Below, one piece after another: positions 32,557 to 45,890 of a DNA stretch of 64,000 nt. The DNA lies in assembly GCA_029747585.1 (NCBI GenBank), contig JAPEVF010000167.1:1-64000 (forward strand), in the 5' to 3' direction. The position numbers and the translations under genes are program-made. The first letter of the stretch is position 1. Each line of letters opens with the position of its first letter. The DNA comes from Pleurotus djamor. Taxonomy: Eukaryota; Basidiomycota; Agaricomycetes; Agaricales; Pleurotaceae. The notes beneath the pieces are model-generated. The model worked only from the letters and a program-made list of their open reading frames with translations. It was not told the DNA's origin and searched no databases.

Positions 32557-33200
32557 TCGAGTTGTTGGTAGAAAACGAAGACGGTGTGATTGATGTCGGT
32601 GATGGCGCGCTAGGTCGAAACAGGGACATTGAGGAGATGACAAATAGGAGAACGTACACTGGGTAACCTCCAAGCATCGCTACTTCGACCTGGTTTATCA
32701 TGATACTCTACCTGTGGAGGACACGCGAGGTGTATGTGTCACTCACAACCCAGTTTAACTGCATTTGTAGCGACTTTGTGGCCGGATCAGACTCGTAGTT
32801 GAGGCTTTTAGGCTGCTACGCAGCCTTCCAGGGACAGTTCTGCAGACGGTCAGATTGACATATTTTGTTGAAAGTGTCTAGTTATACACATTATGGACTG
32901 ATCTGCCGTACTACTTAGTCCACCGGTGCGAGAACCCATTGAACTTCAAGACGACAAGAAACTTTTTTGGACAACATACATCTGACATGCTTCACTCCGA
33001 CTTGAATCCAAGTTCGCATATGGTAGCCATGGCCCCGTACCCCAGCCTTGCCGACATCTCCTCTGACCACTCATCTTCACCAGCCCTTGTTCATCCCGTT
33101 ATGAATCCTGCCCAATCCATGTTCATGTTCCTTGTCCCCCAGGATCCATCATATCATATCCAAGTACACGCTGGGGTAGGTCTACCTTTCACACAATGCC
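32557..33200. other. No gene seen
   Basis: Upstream flank of F-box 3. A 96-codon plus frame at 32939-33229 has no supporting feature. Nothing recognised. Confidence 0.35.
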
Positions 33201-36200
33201 AGCAATGGTGGTTCATCTTCTTAAAGTAATACTTAAGCAGCGCCGCGCTGGATAGTGACAAGGATACATGAACATCGCAGCCGGCGGTTTCTAGTCTAGC
33301 TATCATGAATGGGCTCGCCGTGCGGCTGGTCAAGCAATGATATGTACTATTACAAGCATCACCGAGAGATAGATGGACAACGGCGGTGCCAGCCCCGGTT
33401 TCGCGAAAACACCGACAATTTACGATGCAATCCCTAGTCGTCTTCCTCGTCCTGTGACCCTTTTTCTCCCCCAGATCCTCAACTACCACCTCAGCAAGGG
33501 AGCATCTGTGACGAGCTCGAAGCCCTGATAATGTCGGTCGACCTAAGGGACGCTGAAGCATCGAGTAGCTGGGGCGTCAGTGGGCCCGATGCCATATGCA
33601 CATCCAGCATCTACTCGAATTTGGACGAAAGCCATGGCCTTGAACGTGTCCACAGCGGCGTTGAGGTTGACGACAAGACTACAGATAGAGGCGGTGCAGC
33701 TTGAGGAGGAGCTCGAGGTCTTGATCGCTAGCAAGGAGGTAGAGTCCAAATCCAGATCACGACGATCCATACGATCTCCATGACGCACAACAGGATGATA
33801 CGGCGTTGATGGGGAACCGTGTGCATAATATGGTCACGGTTGGGTTCCTTCGTTGTCTTTATCTTCATCATCTTCTTCACCCCATGCTCATCCGAATCCT
33901 TCTCCAGTGCTTGCTCTTCCCCCAACATCCGCAGCGTCGCAATGCATGCCATCGGATGTATGTCCTATACACGAAGACCAACGAAAACGAAGATGTCGAC
34001 CGTGGTTAATCGTCTGGGAGTATAAGGGATCAGGTAAAGGGGAGCCATGATCATGGACGACATGTGAACATCGTCGAAGAGATGAGGTGCTGGTCGCTCG
34101 GTGTCTTCATAAAGGGTTTGTCGACCTAGCTTTACGGTACTTACACCAAGGCCAGCTTCGGCGAACGGATGAACGGAAATGTCATAACCAGCGCCGGTTT
34201 CGCTAGGAGTAGGATCCATCCTCTCTGTCCAACTTCTCCACCATCTTCATCGTCCACCCTTTCATACGCAGCGTACGACCATCCCAAACAACTGGTATTC
34301 GGGCTTGAAGCTTGGAGGAGCGAAGCTGTAGCGGTAAGTTTGGGTCAGTATGGATATTGGAAAGGACTGATGAAAGAGAAGGACGCAAGAGATAAATGAA
34401 GGGACCAATTGTACTTACCCATGTACGTATCAGCGTCAGATCCAAAAAAAAAAGACGGTTGCGACCATTTGAGTGAAGGAATCGTCGACCGTGCTGTCCA
34501 AGACCGGTCCCAGTACCACCTTCGTCAAAGCCGGGAACGAACCCGGCAACACCAGCGTATGGTTTCTTGTAAGGATGAACTATCATTGCTATCGACCTTC
34601 ATCACCTTCTCCACATCTTGACACTGTCCAGGGCGACCCCACTGACGACATTCCCCAGTCCTCCCCTCTCACACAACTCAGTGTTCATCGTCTTCCATCG
34701 TTCCCCCTCCTCCACGACCACAACCACCTCGCCGCAAGGGGATCATAGGCGGTGACGGTGGTCATCCTCTCAAGGGCCCAGAGGACCCACAATTGGATCA
34801 TTCGTATGACAGAAGATACGGCGGAGACGACCTTTCCAAATTGTCGACTCGCTGCGGTGTAATGGGGGATGCTATGTAGTGGAACGTCTGCGGCAACATT
34901 GACATCGAATGGGATAGAAGAAAAGGGCGGCGGCGTGAGCAGAGGTCGTGGTCGTGGTGATGGTCGTGGTTTTGGTCATGATCGCGGGTTCGAACAGGAA
35001 GCCGGTACTTATTTCTTCTGCCTGTCTTCCCCATGCGCTTTCCCCACCAACTGCCCCGTCTTCATCGTCATCGTCATTTCCAAAATTAACATCCCTTGGT
35101 CCTTCCTTTTCCTTCCTTTCTGACCCATCCTATCTTCTTCTCCCTCCATCGTTCCTCCGCCTCCGAAAGCCTGGATGCAATCACCGGCCCAGCACGCTCA
35201 GAGATAGCACGATAGCCATTGCTAGAGGACGGCAGCGACGAACGGTGCTGCTTGTGTGCTGCTCGGCAATGGGTTCGAATAGACCGGACATGCATATGGA
35301 GGAGACTATACAAAGGATACGACCTCCTCTGCTGCGCGACTGAGTCTGAATGCTGGCCGAGGACTCAGGAAGTGGTAGCGACTCGAATGTCTGTGGCAAC
35401 GGCGGGGAAAGGGAGAACAGCCGTGGAGGGGAAAGAGGATGGAGTTTTGGTCGCGGTTGTAGCCATGGTGGTAATCGGGGGCGCTAGTATGGAACCAATC
35501 TCGTTAATTCCCATCCTACTCTATCATCCATTGGCCTTGCCACATCCACCATTCATCCAGATCCGATGTACGTGCATTTGGTACCGGCGACGTTCGGGAT
35601 GGATGGACATGGCGCATGCGGTGGAAATGTTCGCAGACAGGTACGTATTTGGAATGTTCGAATTTGGGCGACAGTTACAATGTGGAGTACGGAAGTCACG
35701 GCGCTGGAGGTCGGATGGTCTAAGTTGGTTTGAGTGAGCGGGGTACTGAAAGGGAGGATGACGGGGAAGGGAGCGAAGAGGAGGGAAGGGAAGAGGCATG
35801 AGCAAAGTGCTTACCGATGCATCAGGCCAGTGCAGAGGAACCTTTTCACAATTCATCCAAAACGGTGCCTTCCTAGATCACAGCCTCGGCTCCTCCAAAG
35901 GCACCGAACACCAGGACCAACGACTGAGTTGATAGGCGTGGCGAGGGAAAATCGTCGTTTCCTCCATCTTGGACGTGAACATCCGATCACCGACAGACGA
36001 CCCTATCGTGAGGAAGGAGTAGAGAGAGGAGTAGAGAGACGGTCTGTGGGAGTTGTAAGAGCGAAGGGATGGAACACAGGTCGATTGAAGAGACGGANGG
36101 GGAGGTGGATTGCTTGTGGGCGCTTGGTAGGTGGTCCGTGCGCAGAATCGATGGCGTACGCGTGTCGTTGTTAGGATCTGTGGGACGACATTCAGAGGGA

Positions 36201-36720
36201 GGGGAGAGGTGAGGGAGAGTGGAAACATATACATCGTGTCCTGTCATACAAGGAAAGCACCAGGAGACGGCTCCGAAGAGGCTGTAGTCTATCTCAAGCA
36301 TTCCATCCTTGATGTCGATAAACATCCATCCCTACCACCAGCCACGACCAGAGCCACGGAATCGAAAATCGTTAGCTTGGGATATTGGAAGACGGAGAGG
36401 GACGAGCATGGTGCGCGGATGTACATCGGTAGAGCTGTTGGTGGACTGGATGTGGGCGTCGTGGGCGAAATCTTGAAGGATTATCTGTACAGCAGCAGTA
36501 TATCAGAGGTCAGGTTGAAGATGAAAGGGGGAGAAAAGACGCACAGTGTGAGTCTGACGTTGCGTTGGAATCGCAGGCGACAATTTCGTTCTCTTCTGTC
36601 GGTGCGACGTATGGTTCGACCGATTCGGACACGCTGTTCGGCGAAGCGCTGTGAGCTATGCGCCTGTGACAGTGGTGGCGACGGTAATCTAACGGATTGA
36701 TGAGCGTAGCCCCAGCAAAA
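33200..36720 (-). pseudogene. Family X copy 4 (degenerate)
   Basis: On the minus strand, modules read DIKDGMLEIDYSLFG (about 36.3k), FEPIAEQHTSSTV (about 35.25k), AGVAGFVPGFDEGGTGTGLG (about 34.5k), SETGAGYDISVHPFAEAGLG (about 34.2k) and ETGAGTAVVHLSL (about 33.4k). The block 33.74-33.96k closely matches 41.53-41.77k, and in reverse 60.43-60.60k. Frames are interrupted throughout, and one ambiguous base lies at 36098. Decayed multi-exon gene copy; function unknown. Confidence 0.5.
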
Positions 36721-37250
36721 TCAGAGAAGAGAACTCACCCGAGTCAAACCGAAACACACATCCCTAGTCTCGCAGCCAGCGACGTCGACGAGGGAGATAG
36801 CAAGAAAACCGGACTTTGAGCGTTGCATTCAAGCCCGAGTTTGATAAACGTGAGTTGTCATCGATGATGGCGGTGAGGAAGGAAGCGAGCTCGTTGGTGG
36901 GGAAAAGAGTCAGGAACATTCCTCTCGGTCCGACTCGGAAGCAATAGTCGTTGGCCAATCAGACGCCGTCCCTGTGATGTCATACCCAGGGACACCTCAG
37001 GCAGACCATCCTAGCGCATAGCGACTACCTACAACGGTGCAGCGACGCTAATATTCGAGCAGGGTGGTCCCATCGACCATGATGTGAGGGATGGACAGCA
37101 TGTCCGTGAGCTGCGAAAGCTGACGACGGACAGACAAGGGTTCATACGAAGAAAACGGCGGCAGCGGCGGGGTTGAGCCCTACAGAAAAGCAAGAGGAGT
37201 TGGCAAAGAAGCTGGTAGAGGAAAACGAGGAGGACATGCTTGTATTCAAG
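36720..37250. other. No confident gene
   Basis: A minus frame at 36764-36958 (MANDYCFRVGPRG...) is open, but I could not link it to a family or to splice partners. Nothing else seen. Confidence 0.3.
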
Positions 37251-37860
37251 ATCAGAGAGCTAAGTGTGTCGCAGCATGAGCTCGAGGATTCAAGGTAACT
37301 GCCAAAAGGGCTGTATCCAAGACCGACGCCAGCAATAGGACTGGTCGATTTGGCTTCATGCTCGAGCTCTCATCTTTTCCAGCATGAACCTCCTCACCCA
37401 CGTCCCCTTCCCTTCCCGTCCATGTCCCTGGTCCTGTCTTTCTAGCGTACTCCGAAACCACTACCACGACTGCGCAAGTGAGGCATCCGTGTCCATACCG
37501 TACACATACGACAGCCATAGGCAAGAGAACAGTGGTGATGGCATGAGACCCAGCAGAGGGGAGGTCGTCATCCGCTCGGCCCGTCGGTGTGCAAAGGATG
37601 GTGGTCACTACCATATACGCGAAAGTAGGTAGACGTGTCGTGGGGGGAGCAGGCAACGGTCATGGTCATGTTCGTGCTCGGGTTCGATTAGCTCGGAGCT
37701 GCCGCGTTTCCTTCCCATCTTCATCGAACATCCGTCCAACGTGCGGCAGAGTACAAGCCTGAGGGCCATATGGAAGGAGAAGGGGGAGAAGGAGCAAAGT
37801 CTTACCATTTATCATGATTTATGGATATCTCGCAAAGACGTCCACAGAATTTACACGATA
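37250..37860 (-). pseudogene. Family X fragment (copy 5)
   Basis: This contains the GGTCATGGTCATGTTCGTGC-type simple repeat (about 37655), the CGACAGCCATAGGCAAGAG block shared with 22.2k, and on the minus strand a module near 37.3k resembling other Gly-rich X exons (AGVGLGYSPFGSY). It is short and broken, lying just downstream of the HET 2 gene on the same strand. Confidence 0.4.
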
Positions 37861-37877
37861 CACATCTTCAAACCACT

Positions 37878-40600
37878 CTAGCGACAACAGCAAAATAAAG
37901 TACGAAGAATGGAACGAAAGGAGTACTGAGGGGTCTCCTCTCTTTCATTATTGACGTTATCCATGACCCTTGGCTGACTCCCTCCCTTCTGATCTTGGTC
38001 GAGTTCCTTTTCACGATCTGAGCGATGCTCGCTTTCTGAAGCTCGACCATTCTCTGTTCCACAATCCGTGCCGCATTCTCTTTCCGAATCCTGGGTGTTT
38101 TCTCTTCCTTGAGACAAGCTGCGTCGTTCTAGCGATTGTTGGCTATCTGAGTCGCTCTCTTCATCATCTGACTGACCCTCTTCACTCGAATCCGGGCTGC
38201 TCTCTCTTGCATCGCTTTGATGGTTCCATCTTCCGTGATGTTTATGCTTTCGATCAGTTCTAGTCGGGACCACATTCACTTCGCTTGGATCTTGACTGTG
38301 TTCCTTTACACAATCTGACCAGTGCTCCAATCCTGAATCCTGACAGAGTTCTCTCCCTTGAGGCTGACTGTGTCGTCTATGTGATTGCTGCCTGTCTCTT
38401 CCCTCATCGTTCGGCTGATCCTCTACATTCGACTCTGGACTGGTTTCCTCTGACGCATATGGCGGACCCTCGAACCCTCCGTATCCCCTAAGTCTCCCGT
38501 TGGGGACATTCCCAGGTTGGCGGAGTCTTTTCCTCGACTTGAGTAACCGTAATAAGGGATAGAACATATTCCAACGCTTATCAATGGAGCTTGAGTCTGA
38601 GAGGCTTGCCCGTCGGTGACGTTGTCTTCCCCGATAGATGTACCCTCCTTGTCCGCTAGTTTTGATTTCAATTGCGCTCCCTTCGCTGTGATATTGTCGA
38701 TGCTCAGTTTCACAATCCAAACTGTCCTCACTGTCTGAGTACTTGTTGCGTTCGCTGCCCCAAGACAGGTTGCGTGGCACGTTCAAACGTAACTTTGGGC
38801 TGCTGTCTGTTCCATGGTCCTCTCTCCCCCGGTATCCCTCCCTTCCTGCCCTGAATTCGGTTGAGAGCGAGCCATTGTCACCACCAGCACCACCAGACTG
38901 ACGTCCTTTAGCTTCTTCGTACTTAGAGACTACATAACGGAGTGTGGAGTTGCTGCGCCTAGTGCGGGGAAGGTTGTCAAAGGTCTGAGGCTGGCTTTCG
39001 ATTGAGGAGCTGCTTTGATCGACGCTCCGAGTCGGTGACCTTGGTTCGCTTGGAGAATCACTTGGATGGGTGCGAAGATTGCTACGGCTCGTTCGAGGAA
39101 GCTCCTCGATGCTCTGCGACTGACGCTCGTCTGGAGAGTTGCTTCGATCAGTTGCGGGGGTCTTCTTGAAGCTATGGAATAGCGACTCAAGTGAAGCGTC
39201 GCTATTTTTGGGGCGGAGAAGGTGCTCCAAGTCCTGGAATCGTGATTTATATGGCCTTCGTTCGGGCTGCTCTTCAGCCTGCTTCCGAGTGTGACAACAC
39301 GAGCCGGGATCACAGCAGCAGTCATGGCACCAGGTGATCTTGCTTGGGACAACTTCGCGAGGCTTGATAGATTCGTCCACAACGACAAAAGGAATCACAT
39401 CGTTCATCCGAAGGGGACCAGTGTGCCGGCTTTCTAATTCCTTGTAGAGTGCGTATCGCATATTCATCGCCGTGCTAGGTTTCAATACCCCGGGTGGGGT
39501 AGTAAACACTAGGTGTCGTTGTGGGAGCAGCTTGAGGAACTCTTCAGACGGACCTTGACCGCTCAACTGAACAATTACGGGTTCACTGCTAGATGAACGG
39601 TGCTCTTCACACATCTGTGTCTTGTCTCGTGAGACACTTTCGATGGAGAACTGTTTGTTATTAGCTTGCTGTGTGCTCACAAGGGGAGAGACCACGTACA
39701 CGAAGACCCTCCGAAGGCTTTTTAGCCTGGGAAGCATGGTGGCATGCAAGACGCAGAGCCACAAACACATTCCCTAATTCCCATCCGTAATGCGTCGGCA
39801 GACAGACACCAAGCAATGACACAAGTGAGTATGCTGCATCTTGTGGCACTGTGGTCTGGCGTTTCTCCGCCCATTTGAGTACTTGCTCTAGATTGTGAGG
39901 GGACGGTATGTAGCTGGAAGTGATTGTCCATCTGGGAAGGCCTAATGGTGCTTGTGATGAGAGATGGAGTGGACCAGAGAGTGTAGAGCATACCAGCGGC
40001 TTTCGGGATCATCCGATGAATCACAGACGACCGTGTGGCTGAGGCGGGTTCAATATGAGCGTAAATATCCATATTCAGATGGTCAATGGGCGAAAGTCGG
40101 AGTCTCTAGTACTTACTTTTGAATGTGTTAGGTCGAGTGCGATCAATATCGACCTCAGAGGCAAAATCGATCCGTGCCCAATCACGGTAGAAAAACGCGA
40201 CCTTGCGAGGGGCGAGCAATTCCTGCAACGTCCAACCACGAGTAAACCACGCCGACTGCCAGATGCCGTCAAAATGGTCAACGTCTTGGAGGTACACGAT
40301 ACAAATTTCAGCGTTCTGGTACCAAGCGAACATCGAGGGGATGGACTCATTGAGTTCCTCCAGGTTGTCTTGGTCGATGCAAACACTGTCGGCCCAGACG
40401 TAGCGGCATCCATACCGCTCACGAGCTACAACGCAGAATCGCATGAACTTGGATGTGGGAGGGGGTAGGTCTTCTTTTCCATGGATCTGCTTGAATCTTG
40501 GCTCGTTTGTAGCCCATCTGTGTGAGAGGATAGCATATGGGTGGCAACCTTCCGTGAATTCTTGTGTTTCAGTGTCGAATAGCCGGATTGGGTGATCCAT
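37878..40600 (-). CDS. HET-domain protein 2 with long charged tail
   Basis: Four exons (40600-40117, 40038-39994, 39950-39700, 39650-37878) splice in phase to about 850 aa with no stop. The HET domain (about residues 20-155) shows YAILSHRWATNEPRF, YVWADSVCIDQDNLEELNES, MFAWYQNAEICIVYL and SAWFTRGWTLQELLAPRKVA. Exon 3 has the companion region WAEKRQTTVPQDAAYSLVSL. The last exon opens with a region shared with HET 1, then a cysteine cluster WCHDCCCDPGSCCHTRK (about 367-382). About 450 residues follow that are rich in Ser, Arg, Asp, Glu and Gln (SSSSIES, DSEDSLDCETEHR, HRSDREKELDQDQK), predicted disordered. The extreme C-terminus is ILRTLFCCCR, a possible lipidation site. HET domains trigger incompatibility and cell death; a regulatory or clustering role for the tail is inference. 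Confidence 0.88.
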
Positions 40601-41240
40601 CAGGTTAAGTGGCCGGCCTAGGACTGCGCAATCAGGTTGACTTCACTGAGAAACTGTTATCTCAGGACGGAAACATACAAGCAGAGTTGAGTACTTATAG
40701 GTTGAGCGCAATGAGTGGGGGAAGAAATTGACCTTGGTGAAAAGCTGTCCCTGTTTTATGGTAGGCTCGCCAGAACACACGTGTAAATTGCATGTTGTGC
40801 GAATCATTCAAGGCCGTGCTCTCTTTTCATTTTGCATTCGAAACAAGTTGACTACGAAGCATTCAATCTCGGAGTAATCAATGATCAATAGACGTTGTAC
40901 AACTCCCATTCCGCAGGTCCAGGTACGAGTAGTTGCCAACTGTGACGGCATATTCAGCGAAAGCACCAGCATGAGGTTACGGTTCTGTATCCGGTTTCAA
41001 TATCCAATGACGAGGTGTCGTATGTTTGATTTCGGATATGTTGCACATTTGGATGACGTGTGCGTGTTCTTCATCCCTAGCTTCTTTCATTCCTTTCCTC
41101 GTCTTTTTCATCGTCATCGCCATCGTCCCTCCTCCTTGCGTTCCACTAGCATCCCTCGCCCGATCCCTTCAACAGTCCCTTCTCCTCCTTGATACATCAC
41201 AGCCATATCTGCGCGCATAGCAAGTAGAACCTCCACAAGT
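40601..41240. other. Upstream of HET 2; no gene seen
   Basis: Should contain the HET 2 promoter. Short plus frames (40881-41220) have no supporting feature. Confidence 0.35.
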
Positions 41241-44200
41241 ATGACAATGGCAATATGGCTTCTCAAACGTTTTGGAGTCGGTGCGCTAGGGCAAGAGGGT
41301 GCGTAGACATCAAGGCGGAGGAGGAAATCAGGTCCGAGTAAGGTCCTCGCGAGTGGTCAAAACCAAACTGCTTGCACTGGCAGAAGAAGCCAGACTTCCA
41401 ATGGAGCATCCCCTCCCATAAACTCCCAGTCACACATTCCCCGTACACGAAACTCGCATATACAGCTCGGACATTTTCACCCCTTCCAATGATCGCTAGC
41501 AAGGAGCTGGTGGATTCCAACCCCAGATCACAATGATGCATACGATCTCCACGACGCGCAACAGGATGATATGGTGTTGATGGGGAACCGTACGCATGGT
41601 ATCATATGGTCTTGGGTGGGTTTCTTCGTTTTTATCTTCACCGCCTTCTTCGCCACATGCTCATCTGATTCCTCCTCCAGTGCTTGACCGTGTTGTTCTT
41701 CCCCCAACACCCACAGCGTTAAATCCACGCGCGGGATGTATGTCCTATACACGAAGACCAACGAAAACGAAGATGTCGACCGTGGTTAATCGTGGACGTC
41801 TGAGGGGTCAGGTAGGTAGGGAGCCACGATGGAGGACACGTGAACATCGTGGAGGAGATGATGAGCTGGTCGCCCAGTGCCTCCGTGAAAGGTTCGAGCT
41901 TAACGGCACTGACACCGGTGCCAGCTTCAGAAAACCCATGAACAGAAATGCCACAACCAGCGCCGGTTTCGCTGGGAGCAGAATCTGTCCTCTCTGTCCA
42001 ACTTCTGCACCATCTTCATCATCCTCCCCATCCTTCAACGGTCGACCAACTTGGAGAGGCAGCGTTCGAGCTTGAGGTAGCGGTGCTGCAGGTAGCCGGT
42101 GGTAGTTTTGGATAGAGACCCCCGTAAGAGAAGATCGCCTAGACAGACCGGAGTTAGCAGTGATATTGTAGAAAGGTGGAATGAATAAACGCAGGGACGA
42201 TCATACTTACTCATATACATACCGGCGTCATATCGAAAACATTTGTGAAGAGCTCTTGACCGAGCTGCCCAAGACTGGTGTCAGTACCAGCTTTGTCGTA
42301 GCCGTGAAGCCGACAATATCTGCGTAAGGTTCACTGTTTCCAGAGCGAACCCCACTGACGACATTCCCCGGCTTCCCTTCATACACATCTCCTTGTTCAT
42401 CCTCTTCCATCATTCCTCTCCCTCCTCCTCGACAAACACCTCTCCGAAAAGCAATCACAGCCATAGTTCAGCGAACAGCGGTGATCGGCTCATGCTTCCA
42501 GAGGCGTGACGATGGGATGGTTAACCGTCCGTGCGACAAGAAGATACACGCATGCGACAGAGACGGAGACGACAATAGGAAAGCGACGCTGGAAGAGGTC
42601 GTGGTGGTGGTTAAGGTCGCGGGGACGGATAGGGAGCCGGTCCTTCCGTCCTTCCAAGTCTACGCAGAGATGAAAGCCGCAAAAGCGAAAGCTACCCGTC
42701 GTCCACCTCAAGCGATGACGATAATAGCGGAGCAGGAAGGGAGCCAATAGCTTCCGATCCGCTGTAGCATGTATTTGTCATCTGGGTCATCCCCAGTTCC
42801 TGCGACACATTCCTATCCTCCCCATCCAATTTCTCCACCATCTTCTTTGTCTTCTTCGTATCCTGAGCGAGCCGCAACGACCATTCCCCTTCCCCTTCCT
42901 ACCCGTGTTCATCCTCCTCTTTCCCATCCTCAGCTTCCACCGTCGACCATCATGCGTCATTCCTGACGCCTCACGAACCCAACTACCACCCCACACAGAG
43001 ACCATCTACACTGTAGCCATGCGAAAGCGACAGCGGTGATACTTCCATGCTGCTCGGGGACCAATTACGGGATGGCTTCGATATGGAGGACATGCGTACG
43101 AGCCGGGATATACGACGATGTCGACCTCCTCATCTGCCGGACTGAATATCATTCGATGGGGTGGTGGCGACGTGACCAGTCGCGGTGAAGTTGAAGGTAA
43201 TGATGGTGATAAAAGTGGTAGATTTGGCCGTGGTCGTGATTGTGATTGCGGCCGCTAGCAGGGAACAGGTCCGTTGGCAGCCCGGGTGCGTATTTGCAAT
43301 CTTCGAATTTGAGTGGCGGATATCGGGGTACTTGAGGTTGGATAGCCTGGAGCGGTTCGAGTCAGCGAGGATGATCATGATGGAGGGGAGGATGACAGGG
43401 AACAGAGCGAAGGGCGGAGAAAGGAGCAGGGAGGAGGGAAGGAGGGAAGGAGGGAAGGAGGGAAGACATGGATAAAAGGCTTACCGGGCACCAATTACCC
43501 GATGAATCAAAAACTCGATACACGCGCAGAAACTTCCCTCCGCAGCTAGCGAAGATCATCACTAAAGCCATAGAGGACGCGCTCGTGGATACTAGCCACA
43601 TTGGCACCGACGTCAATACCAGTGGCAGTACCACCACCTGAGTGAAGGCTCGGGCTTCCTGATCAATGACTTCCATGATCGACGCAAACATCCGAGCGCC
43701 CACAGGTGGAGAGGGAGTAGAGAGAGGGTCTGTGGAGGGCGCAACAGCGAAGTTTTGGAACATCCGAAGCTTGAAAAGACGGAGAGGGAAGGAGGCAGTC
43801 TGACTGCGAGCGCTCGATGTGTATGTGGTCCGTGCGCAGAAACGATGGACCTGTGTTCTGCCTGCCTATCCTCTCCGCCAACTTTTCCCCACCAAACGTG
43901 TTGTCTTCATCGTCTTCGTCATCTCCAAAAGTAACCTCCGCCCTTCTTCCTACCTTCCCTACCCATCGTATCTTCTTCTTCCTCCATAGTTCCTTTGCCT
44001 TCAAGAACCCAACCGCCACCCCACGCAGAGACCATCCAAGCTGTATCCGTGCGCCAGCGACGGCGGTGATCCTTGTGTGCTGTTCGGGGACCAACGATAC
44101 GATTGATTCGAGAAGTATGGGAACGGGTGTACAGAGGACCATACGGATCCGACGGAGAGGACCGCCTCGTCTGCCTGACTGAATGGGGTTCGATGGGGTG

Positions 44201-45815
44201 ATAGCAACTTTAACGTCCTCGGAGACGCAGGCAGTGAGGATGGAGAGGAAAGCGGTGGTAGTGACGGTAATGTGAAAGGACACGGTCGTGATCGTGATCG
44301 TGGTCGTTATCGCGACCGCAAGCAGGGAGTCAGTCCCCGAGCTTCCCGTCCTACACCGCCATCCATCGACCTCGCCGCCTCCACCACTCAGCCAAATCCA
44401 ATGTACTGGCCTTTCGCAGCGGCGACTTTAAGGAAGGAACGACTTGATGGACGTAGTTGGGAAGCTTGCAGACAAGGTGCGCATTTGGCGTCGTGGAATT
44501 TGAATCAGGTAGCCTAGAGGGGCTTGAGTTGGCGGGGATATTGGAGGGGAAGGTGCGAGCAAACAGCGACAACAGAAAAGGGTGGAGAAAGGTAGAGGGA
44601 AGGGGGAAGACATGAATAAATGACTTACCGGTTACCGATGTACCAGGACTCGGTACCAGCGCAGACGATTCCTTCCGTAACTCGACCATGACCATCACTA
44701 GAGCCAAAAGGCGACAGCTTCGTGGATACTAGCATTAGCACCGACACGGGTACTGGCACCAGCATCAGCACTTGAGCGAATATTCGTGGCGATCGAAGAT
44801 TTTCCTGACCTTCCATTGTGGATGCATACATCCGACCAACCACAGACGACAGCGCCCATCCCAAGCCCATCCTGAAGAGGGAGTATAGAGAGGGTCCGTG
44901 GGAGATGTAAGAACGGAGGAATAAAAAGGTAGTCGCTGAGAAAGCTTGAAGAGAGGGAGCTTGTTAGATGGTCGCGCACAGAGTGGATGGAGAACGCGCC
45001 GTTGTTGGGACCTATGGGATAATGTTCAGAGGGAAGAGGGAAGAGAGAATGAGAAGAGACGTACGCAACACGGCTTAGCTGCGTCCTGTGTCGCAAGGAC
45101 CGCCTCAGCACCAGCAGCGACTTCACGCACGGCTCCATTTGCTTCCAAGTCCACCTCAGTCATTCCCCAATTGTGGTCAACCATTACCTATTCCTCCCGC
45201 CATTCACGACCAGAGCCCACGGAATCGAGGACCGGTACACTGGGAAGTGGAAGGAGATAGAAGAAAAGGGACGGGCCAGAGAGAGTGCGAGGTGGTAAAT
45301 GGATGTGGCCGATTTGAGCGAACCATTGGAGTGCTATCAGAGCAGCAACAGTCAGAGAGCAGATCGAGATGGAAGGGGAAGAGACGTACATGGCAGAAAC
45401 AAGCGGCTTCGAGCCCACAATCTTCTCTCTGCTGGTTTGAACGATTGGACCGATGGTTGGCAAAGCACTGAGGACAGAAAGACAGCCGGAAGCAATCGCC
45501 GCAGATCCTTCGGAACGGCATTCATCGACACGGAAACCAGCTCCGGCATTGCCTTCATCATTCACCGCAGCCACCACATCCTATTCCTTCCCTACCCAGT
45601 ACCAGAGATGGTTGGTGGTCGTGGGTCTTGTACATTGTCGACGGTTATCCATGGTCGATGAAACGGATAAACTGGCAGGCGCAGGAGAGACGCGTAATCA
45701 TAGGCATTATCTATCCAAAAGGGTCAAGAAGGTATTCGGTGGTGTCGCTCTTCCTCTTCCATAGTCGTTTGGGACGTTGAGGAGCATTGGGACAAGTTGG
45801 AGAGGGAGAATTCAA
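41240..45815 (-). pseudogene. Family X copy 6 (longest, degenerate)
   Basis: Reading right to left, modules appear in this order: a first exon near 45.55k (VVAAVNDEGNAGAGFRVDEC) with a GTACGT donor; WGMTEVDLEANGAV...ATQDAAKPCC (45.15k); SSADAGASTRVGANASIHEA (44.75k); a Thr-rich block (44.3k); SLVPEQHTRITAVAGARIQL, then GWSLRGVAVGFLKAKELWRK (44.1-44.0k); an acidic DDEDDEDNTFGGEK block (43.9k); a second SGGGTATGIDVGANVASIHE (43.6k); a second Thr-rich block (43.2k); and SETGAGCGISVHGFSEAGTG (41.95k). The repeated modules suggest a protein built from duplicated exons. Part of it (43663-44283) is open for 206 codons. The 41.5-43.8k half is mirrored in reverse at 58.5-60.6k. No known domain. Confidence 0.55.
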
Positions 45816-45820
45816 TTTTC

Positions 45821-45890
45821 GTGACTTAGCAATCCGTCTTGGTAAACCGTGGGACAACTCTGATTCTCACAATGGCTTATCCCTTCCGAG
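45821..45890 (+). promoter_or_regulatory. Conserved inverted-repeat block, copy 4
   Basis: CGTGACTTAGCAATCCGTCT, then TGGTAAACCGTGGGACAACT, then CTGATTCTCACAATGGCTTATCC in shortened form. The stem is weaker than in other copies. It lies directly upstream of family X copy 6. Confidence 0.55.

Noticed and set aside
36764..36958. A possible 64-aa protein on the minus strand
   Set aside because: No homologue, no splice partner and no second copy was found.
43663..44283. A 206-codon open frame on the minus strand as an intact single-exon gene
   Set aside because: Its 3' half crosses module and intron-like borders seen in other family X copies; only parts of it match the proposed exons. Kept as part of family X copy 6.
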